DNA of 64,000 bases from contig NZ_JAUSXF010000001.1 in assembly GCF_030816475.1 (NCBI RefSeq), positions 1,240,001 through 1,304,000 on the forward strand, in the 5' to 3' direction. The stretch's first letter is position 1; each line of letters starts with the position of its first letter. The position numbers were made by a program, and so were the translations under genes. Source of the stretch: Arthrobacter pascens (GTDB taxonomy: Bacteria; Actinomycetota; Actinomycetes; Actinomycetales; Micrococcaceae). Below, piece after piece: positions 27,632 to 36,570 of the stretch. The notes below the pieces were generated by a model. The model saw nothing but the letters and a program-made list of their open reading frames with translations, did no database searches and was not told the DNA's origin.

Positions 27632-28600
27632 TCAGTGCATACCGCGCAGCAGCCTGGCCAGCACGGACACATTGACGGTGTTGGGTGCGGGGCCGGAGGA
27701 CAGGAATTGCTTGAGGCCGCGGACCAGGCCTGCTGCATTGACCACCTGGATGGTGTCGTGGCCGCCGGCCGCCCGGCGGTGCCGGTCGATCACGGGCTCG
27801 TGCAGGTTGCCGTCAGGGCTGTGGACCACGATCCAGCCGGTGACGTTCAGTTCGGGGAAGATGTCCTGCATCGCCCTGACCACATGGGCCAATTGTGGCG
27901 GGACGACTGACCGTCCGCCGTGGTTAAGGGTGCGGCCGTCCCACGCATAGGCGCCCTTGGGCAGGAGCATCGAACTGATGAGCGCCAGCCTGTAGCCGGA
28001 GAGCAGCGCCTGGTCGATATGGCTGTTGTCTGCTGGTGACTGCAGCCCGTTGATCAGCCGGGCAGCGGGAATCGCGGGCAGCACCTGGCGGCTGATGAGC
28101 TGCACGGTCCTCATCTCGCGCTGGATCCGGGCTTCGGCGCCGAAAATTCCCCTTTTCCGCGGCATCCCGTGGATCTGCTGGCTGGCCTCGCGGAGAGGGA
28201 CCAGCGGCACGGTTCCGGACGCCTCGTCGGCCGCTGGATCGTAGGGGGGAACGTAGACAGGCGGGTCACCGGCGGTGTTGCGCGGGGTATTTGCCCGGTG
28301 GACCGTGGCCGACGCGTGGCTTCCCGCAGCCGGTGCATCAAAATGCGGTCCCGGGGTACCCTCCCAACCGTTTCCTGCCGTGCCCGCTGCATACGAGCGG
28401 TCGTAGGCGCTCCTGCGTTGGGGATCGATGAGGGTTTCATATGCCGCTGTAACCCGGCGGAAGGCTGCGGGGTCACCACCGTGATCCGGATGGGCCTTGC
28501 GGGCAGCCCGGCGGTACGCCACCTTGATCTCCTTGTCGGTGGCAGTTACGGCCACGCGGAGCACCTGGTAATGCGAGCTGCTGCTCTCGGTCAAGCTCAT
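27632..28600 (-). CDS. J-domain protein
   Basis: 322-aa protein with an N-terminal J domain (residues about 9-70): YQVLRVAVTATDKEIKVAYRRA and the HPD motif in KAHPDHGGDPAAF. The rest lacks the Gly/Phe region, zinc fingers and C-terminal peptide-binding domains of DnaJ, so it is not the general co-chaperone. The C-terminal half (MLLPKGAYAWDGRTLNHGG...VVHSPDGNLHEPVIDRH) looks like a NERD-like or nuclease-associated fold, but I cannot name it. It probably recruits DnaK to a specific target. Confidence 0.75.
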   Translation of the reverse strand: MSLTESSSSHYQVLRVAVTATDKEIKVAYRRAARKAHPDHGGDPAAFRRVTAAYETLIDPQRRSAYDRSYAAGTAGNGWEGTPGPHFDAPAAGSHASATVHRANTPRNTAGDPPVYVPPYDPAADEASGTVPLVPLREASQQIHGMPRKRGIFGAEARIQREMRTVQLISRQVLPAIPAARLINGLQSPADNSHIDQALLSGYRLALISSMLLPKGAYAWDGRTLNHGGRSVVPPQLAHVVRAMQDIFPELNVTGWIVVHSPDGNLHEPVIDRHRRAAGGHDTIQVVNAAGLVRGLKQFLSSGPAPNTVNVSVLARLLRGMH

Positions 28601-28756
28601 CCTTCTCTTGATCTGGCCAGTCCACGGAAGGCAGCCCGGTTAGCCCAGTTTAACCGCCTGTCCGGATAACGACCGCGAGAGCCCGATTGGTTCCCGCCGT
28701 GGCCTGGCCTTGCATGCGGCAACGGGATCGGTGCATGGACGTTTAGACTCTTGGAT

Positions 28757-28789
28757 GACGACGGCGGGTAACGCCAGACGACGGCGGGT
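28757..28789 (+). repeat. Direct repeat upstream of lipoprotein gene
   Basis: GACGACGGCGGGT occurs twice (28757-28769 and 28777-28789), 20 bp apart or about two helical turns, between a TAGACT -10-like element (about 28744) and the lipoprotein ATG. Possible operator or a local duplication. Confidence 0.5.
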
Positions 28790-28809
28790 GCCGTCGAGGG
28801 GGGAAGAGA

Positions 28810-29490
28810 ATGTTTGGGGTGGAGGTGAAGCCGCGGATGGCGGTGGTATTGGTGACTGGGCTGCTCGGTGCGTCGCTTGTGGGCGGCTGCAGCATCAACG
28901 TCCCCGATCCCGCAGTCCCGGCGCAGGAGGTGACCGTTCCTGCACTTGCCACCCCCACCATTACCCCGGGCCACGACGCCGAGGCCGTGGCTGCCAAGGA
29001 CCTTCCGTTTTCCGCCGGCGGCACGCTGGCTCCTGGAGTTCCGGTGGGAATCTCCAACGGGCTTAAGGATGCACCCGGCTGGAAGCTGGCCAAGGATGAT
29101 GTTGCCGGCGGAAGCGAGTACCTGAAGACGGACGGGTGCCGCGTGGCTGCCAAAGTCAGCACCAACCAGTCTCCTTTAGTCCGGGGCGGTGACCGCGAGT
29201 CGACAATCGCCCTCTTCACCTATCTGGACCCGAGCATCCTGCCCGAATACCTGAAGACGGAAACGCTGCGCTGGGGCGGAGACCCCGAACAGCCAGGGCC
29301 GGTGGTTGAGGTACTGGCGCTTGAGCCGCCGGCCGCTCCGGGAGCGAAAGTCACAGCTATCATCGCCCGACTGTTCGGCACGGCCGGTTCCTCTGTTTAC
29401 ATTTCAGTAGCCTGTCCTGATGCCTCCGCACTGGCTGCCGCCCGTGCGGAGGTCACCCGCCGGCTCCTGGTCGTTCCGCCGTCCAACTGA
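28810..29490 (+). CDS. Predicted lipoprotein of unknown function
   Basis: 226-aa protein with a lipoprotein signal: basic N-region, hydrophobic core AVVLVTGLLGASL and lipobox LVGGC, so it should be anchored to the outer face of the membrane. The mature part starts Pro/Thr-rich and has no domain I recognise; two further Cys (TDGCRVAA, SVACPD) could form a disulfide. A GGGGGAAG stretch provides the SD. Single-gene unit between the divergent J-domain gene and convergent doxX. Confidence 0.7.
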   Translation: MFGVEVKPRMAVVLVTGLLGASLVGGCSINVPDPAVPAQEVTVPALATPTITPGHDAEAVAAKDLPFSAGGTLAPGVPVGISNGLKDAPGWKLAKDDVAGGSEYLKTDGCRVAAKVSTNQSPLVRGGDRESTIALFTYLDPSILPEYLKTETLRWGGDPEQPGPVVEVLALEPPAAPGAKVTAIIARLFGTAGSSVYISVACPDASALAAARAEVTRRLLVVPPSN

Positions 29491-29530
29491 CCGGTCCAAC
29501 TGACTGGCCCAATTGACTTGCGCAGCGTGA

Positions 29531-29956
29531 TCAGCGGCCCCTTCTCCATGCTCCCGCGGGGGAGAGGCGGTTCAAGGCCAGTGCGGCGACCAGCAGGCCG
29601 AAATCCCTGAGCGCCACATCATAGAAGTTGCCCAGGACCAGGAGGTTGATGATGATTCCCAGCAGCCAGACGGCCACGAGCAAGGATCCGAACCGGGGAC
29701 GGACCGCCACTGCGATACCGGCGATGATCTCTACAACGCCGACCACATACATGAATGTTTGCGGCGGGAGCGGCACTACGGATGTGACCACCGGCGCCAG
29801 GTAGGTGGTCCAGTCCGTGAGGATGTTTGTGAACTTGTCCAGGCCGAAGATGATCGGGGCGACGGTAAACACGGTGCGCAGCAGGAGGAAGGCCTGCCGG
29901 GCCGGTTCCGTGGCGGCCGCCTGGCTGGTTCCCTGAACTGCGGAGGTGGTTTTCAT
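29531..29956 (-). CDS. DoxX family membrane protein
   Basis: 141-aa protein with four hydrophobic spans, including TVFTVAPIIFGLDKF, FMYVVGVVEIIAGIAVAV and LLVAVWLLGIIINLLVLG. DoxX proteins are linked to quinol oxidase or thiosulfate:quinone chemistry and, in mycobacteria, to a membrane oxidoreductase complex. The SD AGAAGGAGT lies upstream of the ATG. Its promoter overlaps an inverted repeat shared with the FAD reductase gene (see 29966-29994), and it diverges from the HTH regulator. Confidence 0.82.
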   Translation of the reverse strand: MKTTSAVQGTSQAAATEPARQAFLLLRTVFTVAPIIFGLDKFTNILTDWTTYLAPVVTSVVPLPPQTFMYVVGVVEIIAGIAVAVRPRFGSLLVAVWLLGIIINLLVLGNFYDVALRDFGLLVAALALNRLSPAGAWRRGR

Positions 29957-29965
29957 GATGACTCC

Positions 29966-29994
29966 TTCTAAAAGTAGGTATCATTATTTTAGAA
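29966..29994. promoter_or_regulatory. Candidate operator A (TTCTAAAA-N13-TTTTAGAA)
   Basis: Perfect 8-bp inverted repeat with a 13-base spacer between doxX and the HTH regulator. The half-sites are 21 bp apart, two turns of helix. The reverse-strand -10 TAAAAT (complement of 29986-29991) lies inside it, so a bound protein would block the doxX promoter. A matching site with the same spacing is at 33296-33324. An extra half-site TTTTAGAA is at 30025-30032. Confidence 0.65.
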
Positions 29995-30014
29995 ATATCC
30001 AGCTAATTAAGCAA
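29986..30014 (-). promoter_or_regulatory. Promoter of doxX gene
   Basis: On the reverse strand: TTGCTT (30009-30014), a 17-base spacer, TAAAAT (29986-29991). The -10 overlaps candidate operator A. Confidence 0.6.
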
Positions 30015-30043
30015 TGGATCTTGTTTTTAGAAGGAGGGTTCTT

Positions 30044-30706
30044 ATGCGAAAGCTTCCTTGGGTGCGGCGCATGGCGGCTGTTGCCTCGCTCGGTGATGAA
30101 AAGCGCCGGCAGCTCTTTGAGCTGGTGAGCGCATCAGGCGTCCCGGTGGGGCGCGACGATGCCGCGCTCGCGCTGGGAATGGCCAGGAGCACGGCATCCT
30201 TCCATCTGGACAGGCTGGTGGCGGACGGCCTGCTGGCCGTTGAATTCCACAAACCTGCCGGCAAAGCGGGCCCGGGCTCGGGCCGCCCCGCCAAGATGTA
30301 CAGGACGGCGGAGTCGGAGGTCGGCGCCTCCGTGCCGGACCGGAACTACGATCTCGCCGGCGAGCTGATGGCTACGGCAATAGAGCACTCAGCCGCGGCC
30401 GGGGAACCTGTCCGTGAGTCATTGCTGGCGGCGGCGTCAAGAAAGGGCAGGGCGCTGGCTGCTGAAAGCGCAAGCCTGGAGGAGTTCCTGGCCGAGGAGG
30501 GCTACCATCCAGAGCCTGACGGGAAAGGCGGGTTCATCCTTGCGAACTGCCCGTTCCATCGCCTGGCGGACGGGCATCCGGAAGTTGTGTGCGCCATGAA
30601 CGGGGCATTTCTGGGCGGTGCCGCCGCGGGCTGCGGGGAGTCCGAGGACCGCGTGGCGGGAAACAGCGTCCCGGGCCAATGCTGCGCCAGGATCACCGCG
30701 CCCTGA
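30044..30706 (+). CDS. HTH transcriptional regulator with conserved-type C-terminal cysteines
   Basis: 220-aa winged-helix protein. The DNA-binding part (SLGDEKRRQLFELVSASG...ALGMARSTASFHLDRLVADG) resembles ArsR/DeoR-type domains. The C-terminal part carries Cys residues in the arrangement NCPFHRLADGHPEVVC ... GC ... CC, seen in HTH regulators of the SufR-like group, which can hold an iron-sulfur cluster. ATG 30044 is chosen for its strong SD AGAAGGAGGG; an upstream in-frame ATG at 30014 lacks one. It is divergent from doxX and upstream of cysteine desulfurase. It probably represses the promoters carrying operators A and B. Confidence 0.8.
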   Translation: MRKLPWVRRMAAVASLGDEKRRQLFELVSASGVPVGRDDAALALGMARSTASFHLDRLVADGLLAVEFHKPAGKAGPGSGRPAKMYRTAESEVGASVPDRNYDLAGELMATAIEHSAAAGEPVRESLLAAASRKGRALAAESASLEEFLAEEGYHPEPDGKGGFILANCPFHRLADGHPEVVCAMNGAFLGGAAAGCGESEDRVAGNSVPGQCCARITAP

Positions 30707-30766
30707 CCCGGCGCCGCTGCCCGGGAATGCGTTGCCGGCCAAATCAGCAAGTGAAAGGGACGCGGC

Positions 30767-30779
30767 TAGAATTGATGGG
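30767..30779 (+). promoter_or_regulatory. Possible -10 for leaderless cysteine desulfurase
   Basis: TAGAAT at 30767-30772 is six bases from the GTG start at 30779, and there is no SD. This fits a leaderless mRNA. The -35 is unclear. Confidence 0.35.
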
Positions 30780-32008
30780 TGCCCGTATACCTGGACCATG
30801 CCGCCACCACGCCTCTTTCCGCGGAGGCGCTGGCTACCCTGACGCGGGAACTGGCCCGCACAGGCAATCCGTCCTCCCTCCACGGCTCCGGCCGCCGTGC
30901 CCGCCGCGCCGTAGAGGACGCCAGGGAAACCATTGCCGGTGCGGCCGGCGCCCATCCCTCCGAAGTCATCTTCACCTCGGGCGGGACTGAATCGGACAAC
31001 CTGGCCGTGAAGGGCCTGTACTGGTCCCGGTCCGGCGAAAACCCTTCCCGCCGCCGCATCCTCTGCTCCGCCGTCGAACACCATGCGGTGCTGGACACTG
31101 TCGAATGGCTTGAGCGGCACGAAGGCGCAGACGTCACCTGGCTGTCGGTAGACGGCGAGGGTGTGGTCGACATGGACGAACTGGCGTCCGAGCTGGCCCG
31201 TGATCCGGAAACCATCGCACTCGTGACGGTCATGTGGGCCAACAACGAAGTGGGCACCATCCAGCCCGTGCACAGGATCGTGGAGCTGGCACATGCCGCT
31301 GGCGTGCCGGTCCATTCGGATGCCGTGCAGGCTTTTGGCTCATTGGCTGTGGACTTCAAGGCTGCCGGCCTTGATGCCATGTCCATTTCCGGGCACAAGA
31401 TCGGCGGGCCGGTAGGTGTGGGCGCCCTGCTGCTGGGACGCGCGGTCAAACTAATCCCGGTGCAACATGGCGGCGGCCAGGAGCGGGACGTGCGATCCGG
31501 GACATTGGACACTGCTTCCATTGCCGCCTTTGCCGCCGCAGCAGAAGCGGCAAGCGCACGACTGCACAAAGAGTCCGCCCGGATTGCCGGCCTCCGCGAC
31601 CGCCTCATCGACGGGGTCCGGGTGGCTGTTCCGGAGGCAGTCCTGCGTGGAGCCCCGGACCAGGGGCGGCTTCCCGGCAACGCACACTTCACTTTCCCGG
31701 GCTGTGAAGGGGATTCGCTGTTGTTCCTGCTGGACCTGGCAGGTGTGGAATCGTCCACCGGATCAGCCTGCACCGCTGGAGTCCCGCGGCCGTCCCACGT
31801 GCTGCTGGCGATGGGCCTGGATGAGGAAACGGCCCGTGGCGCCCAGCGGTTCACCCTTGGCCATACTTCGGGCGAAGCCGACGTGGATGCGTTGCTGGCC
31901 GCCCTCCCCGATGCCTACCTGAGGGCACGGCAGGCAGGCATGGCAGGGCATGAATCCTCCATCCAGACCGCCGGAACGGTGGCGCGTCAGGCCTCCGGGA
32001 GGAGCTGA
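30779..32008 (+). CDS. Cysteine desulfurase, IscS/NifS family
   Basis: 409-aa PLP enzyme that takes sulfur from cysteine for Fe-S clusters and tRNA thiolation. The N-terminus [12 protein letters not shown] is typical. The PLP-binding Lys is in [16 protein letters not shown], the His stacking on PLP in VEHHAVL, and the active-site Cys loop is [18 protein letters not shown]. Syntenic with Rv3025c (iscS), followed by mnmA as in mycobacteria. The 3' end overlaps the convergent FAD reductase by 22 bp. It probably supplies persulfide to MnmA. Confidence 0.9.
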   Translation: MPVYLDHAATTPLSAEALATLTRELARTGNPSSLHGSGRRARRAVEDARETIAGAAGAHPSEVIFTSGGTESDNLAVKGLYWSRSGENPSRRRILCSAVEHHAVLDTVEWLERHEGADVTWLSVDGEGVVDMDELASELARDPETIALVTVMWANNEVGTIQPVHRIVELAHAAGVPVHSDAVQAFGSLAVDFKAAGLDAMSISGHKIGGPVGVGALLLGRAVKLIPVQHGGGQERDVRSGTLDTASIAAFAAAAEAASARLHKESARIAGLRDRLIDGVRVAVPEAVLRGAPDQGRLPGNAHFTFPGCEGDSLLFLLDLAGVESSTGSACTAGVPRPSHVLLAMGLDEETARGAQRFTLGHTSGEADVDALLAALPDAYLRARQAGMAGHESSIQTAGTVARQASGRS

Positions 32009-33240
32009 TCGAGGCCCACTGACCCGTCCGCCAGCCGCTCTGGTGCGATGGGCGTCCGCGCCGAAATAAGGGCCTTGATGATCTTTTGCGCTCCCGGTTT
32101 GACCTCCCGAGGCCAGTTGACGCTCATGCCGGCCACCACCTTCGAGTCCTGCTGCCAGAAGGCGATGAACTCCTTGCGGTCCAGGGAGCCGCGGATGACG
32201 GGTTCTGCTCCGGCTGCCAGGGTGGGGAAGCCCGAATATTCCATGCTGATGTCGAACTGGTCCGTATAGAAATAGGGCACAGTGCTGTGGGTGGCGTCCT
32301 GCCCGAGCATGGCCTTGGCTGCCACCTTGCCGCCGTTGAGGGCATTTGACCAGTGCTCGCTGCGGTGGTGCTGTCCCGTGAACGGGTGCAGGGCGTTGGC
32401 CACGTCTCCGGCAGCAAAGATGCCGGGCGCGCTGGTCCTGAGGGATGCATCCGTCAGGATGCCATTGTCAACGTCGAGTCCCGCGTCGCGTGCGAGTTCC
32501 GTCTCCGGGAGCACGCCCACGGCAATGATCACGAGGTCCGCCGGGAGCAGTTCGCCCGAGTCGGTAACGACGCCGGTAACGGCTCCCGAGTCTCCCCTGA
32601 TTTCCCGGGCTGAGGCGGGAAGCCGGAAGGTCACGCCGTTCGCTTCATGGAGGGAGCGGAAAAAACTTCCGAGTTCCGGTCCGATTGCGGCTGCCAGCGG
32701 GATCTCCTCAAGGCCGAGCAGCGTGACCTTGTTCCCATACGTCGCGGCGGCAGCGGCCAGTTCCATTCCGATCCAGCCGGATCCGATCATCACCACGTTC
32801 TTCCCGCCCTCCTGCAGGCCCTGGCGCAGATGGCGGCTGTCGTCCAAGGTGCGGAAGGTCGAAACGCCAGTAAGCCCGCTGCCCGGGAGGGTCAGCTCCC
32901 GGGGTGTGGCACCGGTGGCGATCAGCAGCGAAGCGTAGCTCAGTGATGTTCCATCGCCCAGTCCCACCGTCCGGGAATCAGGCTCAACAGCGGTGACCGA
33001 GGCGTTCAGGCGGAGGTCGACGTCGTTCTCTGCGTACCAGCCTGCCGGCACCACCGGGACGTCGTCCTCGGAGGCCTTGCCCAGCAGATACTCCTTTGAC
33101 AGGGGAGGCCGCAGGTAGGGAGGATGGCCTTCAGTGCCGAGCAGGATCACAGGTCCGGCATATCCTTCGGCCCGAAGGGTCTTGGCTGCGGTGGCGCCGG
33201 CGAGTCCGCCGCCCACGATCACGATGTTGCCACTGGCCAT
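31987..33240 (-). CDS. FAD-dependent NAD(P)H oxidoreductase (ferredoxin-reductase type)
   Basis: 417-aa two-dinucleotide-fold flavoprotein. The FAD fold is [17 protein letters not shown] at the N-terminus, the NAD(P)H fold is [18 protein letters not shown] near residue 150, and the second FAD motif is [14 protein letters not shown] reductase C-terminal domain follows. It resembles ferredoxin/rubredoxin reductases of dioxygenase systems. The start at 33240 is chosen because it begins the FAD fold; the frame extends to 33282. It is divergent from mnmA and carries operator B over its promoter, so it is probably co-regulated with doxX. Confidence 0.88.
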   Translation of the reverse strand: MASGNIVIVGGGLAGATAAKTLRAEGYAGPVILLGTEGHPPYLRPPLSKEYLLGKASEDDVPVVPAGWYAENDVDLRLNASVTAVEPDSRTVGLGDGTSLSYASLLIATGATPRELTLPGSGLTGVSTFRTLDDSRHLRQGLQEGGKNVVMIGSGWIGMELAAAAATYGNKVTLLGLEEIPLAAAIGPELGSFFRSLHEANGVTFRLPASAREIRGDSGAVTGVVTDSGELLPADLVIIAVGVLPETELARDAGLDVDNGILTDASLRTSAPGIFAAGDVANALHPFTGQHHRSEHWSNALNGGKVAAKAMLGQDATHSTVPYFYTDQFDISMEYSGFPTLAAGAEPVIRGSLDRKEFIAFWQQDSKVVAGMSVNWPREVKPGAQKIIKALISARTPIAPERLADGSVGLDQLLPEA

Positions 33241-33295
33241 GATGACTCGATTCCTGCGGCCGCAACTGACTCCGCGCCGCATGTCAGAGGGCGAT

Positions 33296-33324
33296 ATCTA
33301 AAACAGTTACTCTTGACTTTAGAA
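33296..33324. promoter_or_regulatory. Candidate operator B (ATCTAAAA-N13-CTTTAGAA)
   Basis: Same half-sites and the same 13-base spacer as operator A: TCTAAAA and TTTAGAA are shared, with one changed base in each outer or inner position. It overlaps the reverse-strand -10 TAAAGT of the FAD reductase promoter and lies about 130 bp upstream of mnmA. Confidence 0.6.
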
Positions 33325-33344
33325 TGCGGCTACGGGGCAGTCAA
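33316..33344 (-). promoter_or_regulatory. Promoter of FAD reductase gene
   Basis: On the reverse strand: TTGACT (33339-33344), exactly 17 bases, TAAAGT (33316-33321). A near-consensus vegetative promoter whose -10 sits in operator B, the same geometry as at doxX. Confidence 0.65.
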
Positions 33345-33351
33345 GGTCTTT

Positions 33352-33381
33352 TTGGGTGAGGATTCGGCGTGGCGATAGAAT
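33352..33381 (+). promoter_or_regulatory. Promoter of mnmA
   Basis: TTGGGT (33352-33357), an 18-base spacer and TAGAAT (33376-33381), giving a leader of about 65 nt before the mnmA ATG. Confidence 0.45.
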
Positions 33382-33454
33382 AGGGCCGCAGGCATTGTGC
33401 TACTTCTGTGGCCCACAGGCCGGCAACCACCCCTACACCTTAGAGAAAGCCAGC

Positions 33455-34603
33455 ATGCGAGTTCTAGCAGCCATGAGCGGCGGAGTTGATTCCGCCGTTG
33501 CCGCAGCCCGGGCGGTCGAGGCGGGACACGACGTCGTCGGAGTCCATCTCGCGCTGTCCCGGATGCCCGGAACCCTGCGGACCGGGAGCCGCGGCTGCTG
33601 CACCATCGAAGATTCGCGCGACGCGTGGCGGGCCTGCGACGTGCTGGGGATCCCATACTACGTCTGGGACTTCTCCGAGCGTTTCAAGGAGGATGTGGTC
33701 CAGGACTTCATCGACGAATATGCTGCCGGCCGGACTCCCAATCCCTGCATGCGGTGCAACGAGCGCATCAAGTTCGCTGCCCTGCTGGAGAAGGCGATCG
33801 CGCTGGGATTCGATGCCGTGTGCACCGGCCACTACGCCAAGGTGATCACCGACGCCGAGGGCAATCCTGAACTGCACCGTGCGGCGGATTGGGCCAAGGA
33901 CCAGAGCTATGTCCTGGGCGTGCTCACCCACGAGCAGCTCCGGCACTCCATGTTCCCGTTGGCGGACACGCCATCCAAGGCGGAGGTGCGTGCCGAAGCC
34001 GAGCGCCGTGGTCTCTCCGTGGCCAATAAGCCTGACAGCCATGACATCTGCTTCATCCCCGATGGCGACACTGCGGGCTGGCTCGCCGAGAAGATTGAGA
34101 TGACCACCGGCGACATCGTGGATGAGACCGGGGCGAAGGTGGGGGAGCACCCTGGCGCCAATGCGTTCACTGTGGGACAGCGCCGCGGACTCAAGCTGGG
34201 CACCCCGGCCGCCGACGGCAAGCCGCGGTTCGTGCTGGAGATCCGGCCCAAGGAAAATAAGGTTGTGGTAGGTCCCGGGTCGCTGCTTGCCATCGACGAG
34301 ATCCGGGGCATCAAGGTGTCCTGGGCCGGCCTGCCGATTGCCGAAGTGGGCACGGGTGCCGAGTTTGACTGCTATGCCCAGGTCCGCGTGCACGGGGACC
34401 CCGTTCCGGCGACGGCGCGAATGCTGCCTGGCTCCGGCGCCGGGGGGGCGGCAGTGCCTGGGGGCGGGCAGCTGGTCGTCACCTTGACGGACCCGCTGCG
34501 CGGTGTCGCTCCTGGCCAGACAGTGGTGCTTTATCAGGGCAGCCGCGTGCTGGGGCAAGCCACCATAGACGCCGCCCGCTCGCTGCAGCGCGTGGAACTT
34601 TAG
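33455..34603 (+). CDS. mnmA: tRNA-specific 2-thiouridylase MnmA
   Basis: 382-aa PP-loop ATPase that thiolates U34 of Lys, Glu and Gln tRNAs. The PP-loop [13 protein letters not shown] is at the N-terminus. The catalytic pair is the Cys of [14 protein letters not shown] and the Cys of [15 protein letters not shown] 33455 begins directly with the conserved [14 protein letters not shown] Gly-rich insert near the C-terminus ([16 protein letters not shown]) is not typical of E. coli MnmA. It lies downstream of the cysteine desulfurase that likely feeds it sulfur. Confidence 0.95.
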   Translation: MRVLAAMSGGVDSAVAAARAVEAGHDVVGVHLALSRMPGTLRTGSRGCCTIEDSRDAWRACDVLGIPYYVWDFSERFKEDVVQDFIDEYAAGRTPNPCMRCNERIKFAALLEKAIALGFDAVCTGHYAKVITDAEGNPELHRAADWAKDQSYVLGVLTHEQLRHSMFPLADTPSKAEVRAEAERRGLSVANKPDSHDICFIPDGDTAGWLAEKIEMTTGDIVDETGAKVGEHPGANAFTVGQRRGLKLGTPAADGKPRFVLEIRPKENKVVVGPGSLLAIDEIRGIKVSWAGLPIAEVGTGAEFDCYAQVRVHGDPVPATARMLPGSGAGGAAVPGGGQLVVTLTDPLRGVAPGQTVVLYQGSRVLGQATIDAARSLQRVEL

Positions 34604-34819
34604 CGTCCCGCCCTGGGGCGGAGGGGCTTTGCCCGCGCTCTCGCGGGAAAAGTGAGAGCTGTGAACCAATCAGGTAAATTTTGTGTACCGAATCAGTTTT
34701 GAATCGTTTCATATGATGACCGTCTGATTGAATCAAGAAATCAGGACAGCGTGCTGCCCGCTGACAAAACACGCCTTGGCGGGCGGCGAGCGCGTACTCA
34801 TCGAACAGAAAGTTCACAG

Positions 34820-36454
34820 ATGATCAAGAACACCAGGGCCTGGCGGAGCGCAATCGCGCTCGCAGGCATTTCCGCTTTCGCACTGACTGCCTGCACGGGC
34901 CCCTCGGGCGGCGGCGGAACGACCACCGGGAGCGCCGGCGGCGGAATCCTCACCTACGGAACGACCGACAAAGTGGTCACCCTCGATCCCGCCGGTTCCT
35001 ATGATGCCGGTTCCTTCATGTTGATGAACCAGGTCTATCCGTTCCTCATGAATTCGAAACCGGGATCACCCGAGCCCAGCCCCGACATCGCGGAGTCGGC
35101 ATCCTTTACCAGTCCCACTGAATACACGGTGAAGCTCAAAGCAGGCCTTAAGTTCGCCAACGGCCACGCCCTGACATCCTCTGACGTCAAGTTTTCCTTT
35201 GACCGGGTGGGTAAGATCGCTGACCCCAACGGGCCGGCATCGCTGCTCTCGAATCTAAAATCCGTGCAGGCTCCGGATGACTCAACGGTCGTCTTCACGC
35301 TGAAGGAAGGGAATGACCAGGTCTTCCCGAGCGTCCTTGGAACCAACACCGGCCCAATCGTCGATGAGGAAGTTTTTCCAGCGGACAAAATCCTGAGCGA
35401 TGACGAGATCGTCAAGGCTAAGCCCTTCGCGGGACAGTATACGATCGACAGCTACAAGAAGAACGAACTGGTCAGCCTCAAAGCCAACCCGGATTACAAC
35501 GGCGTGCTTGGCAAAGCCGCCAATGACGGCGCCAATATCAAGTACTACGCTGACTCCAACAACCTGAAGCTGGACGTACAGCAGGGAAACATCGACGTTG
35601 CCGGCCGCAGCCTGACAGCCACCGACGCCGCAGACCTCGAAAAAGACTCCAAGGTCAAGGTCCACAAGGGCCCCGGCGGTGAGTTGCGCTACATCGTCTT
35701 CAACTTCGACACGATGCCCTTCGGCGCCAAGACTCCTGAAGCGGATCCAAAGAAGGCGCTGGCTGTACGGCAGGCCATGGCGAACATCGTGGACCGCGAC
35801 GCCATCGCCACGCAGGTATACAAGGGAACGTACGTGCCTCTATATTCCGTGGTTCCTGATGCGTTGCCGGGGGCAACTAAGCCATTGAAGGACATGTATG
35901 GGGACGGCAACGGCAAGCCGAGCCTGGACAAGGCCAAGAAGGCCTTCGCTGACGCCGGAATCTCAGGCACTGTCAATATCAAGTTGCAGTACAACCCGGA
36001 CCACTACGGTAAGTCCTCCGGTGATGAATACGCCATGGTCAAGGAACAGCTGGAGAAGTCCGGCCTATTCTCCGTGGACCTGCAGTCCACGGAGTGGGTG
36101 ACTTACTCCAAGGCACGCACCCAGGACGCCTACCCGGTTTATCAGCTGGGCTGGTTCCCGGACTACTCGGACGCCGATAACTACCTGGCACCGTTCTTCC
36201 TCCCGGACAACTTCCTCCATAACCACTATGCGAACCCGGCAGTCATCGATCTGATCAAGAAGGAACTCGTTACAGCTGACAAGTCAGAGCGTGAAAAGGT
36301 GCTCGGTGACGTGCAGACAGCCGTCGCTAAGGACCTGTCGACGCTGCCGCTGCTGCAAGGCGCCCAGTTGATGGTCGCCGGCGCGGACGTCAAGGGCGTG
36401 GAAAAGACGCTCGACGCGTCCTTCAAGACCCGTCTTGGTGTGATCTCCAAGTAG
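34820..36454 (+). CDS. Peptide-type ABC transporter substrate-binding lipoprotein
   Basis: 544-aa SBP_bac_5 family receptor. Lipoprotein signal MIKNTRAWRSAIALAGIS... with lipobox LTAC, then a Gly/Thr-rich linker. The conserved block YTVKLKAGLKFANGHALTSSDVKFSFDRV and the C-terminal LGWFPDYSDADNYLAPFF are family-typical. The ligand is probably an oligopeptide or similar solute. ATG 34820 begins the signal peptide. First gene of a complete importer, separated from the permease by a strong stem-loop. Confidence 0.9.
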   Translation: MIKNTRAWRSAIALAGISAFALTACTGPSGGGGTTTGSAGGGILTYGTTDKVVTLDPAGSYDAGSFMLMNQVYPFLMNSKPGSPEPSPDIAESASFTSPTEYTVKLKAGLKFANGHALTSSDVKFSFDRVGKIADPNGPASLLSNLKSVQAPDDSTVVFTLKEGNDQVFPSVLGTNTGPIVDEEVFPADKILSDDEIVKAKPFAGQYTIDSYKKNELVSLKANPDYNGVLGKAANDGANIKYYADSNNLKLDVQQGNIDVAGRSLTATDAADLEKDSKVKVHKGPGGELRYIVFNFDTMPFGAKTPEADPKKALAVRQAMANIVDRDAIATQVYKGTYVPLYSVVPDALPGATKPLKDMYGDGNGKPSLDKAKKAFADAGISGTVNIKLQYNPDHYGKSSGDEYAMVKEQLEKSGLFSVDLQSTEWVTYSKARTQDAYPVYQLGWFPDYSDADNYLAPFFLPDNFLHNHYANPAVIDLIKKELVTADKSEREKVLGDVQTAVAKDLSTLPLLQGAQLMVAGADVKGVEKTLDASFKTRLGVISK

Positions 36455-36482
36455 GAGCCCGCTCCACCAGGATCCATCCGGC

Positions 36483-36520
36483 AGGGGAGGCGGGACGCCT
36501 ACCGGCGTCCCGCCTCCCCT
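36483..36520 (+). terminator. Intra-operon stem-loop after the binding-protein gene
   Basis: 17-bp perfect stem (36483-36499 with 36504-36520) and four-base loop, no U-run. Such hairpins between receptor and permease genes usually protect the receptor mRNA or partly terminate, giving excess binding protein. Confidence 0.6.
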
Positions 36521-36570
36521 CCGGACGCAGCCACCCGGGCAACACCCGGGAACGTCGACATTAGGTAAGA

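Noticed and set aside
30025..30032. A third TTTTAGAA near the regulator start as a full operator
   Set aside because: No matching TTCTAAAA-type half-site lies 13 bases upstream; it overlaps the SD and may be only a half-site.
34690..34712. CAGTTTTGAATCGTTTC upstream of the ABC receptor, similar to the 18-bp GTTTG motif
   Set aside because: Needs an indel and several mismatches to align and lacks the two GTTTG repeats at 10 bp; likely AT-rich promoter sequence.
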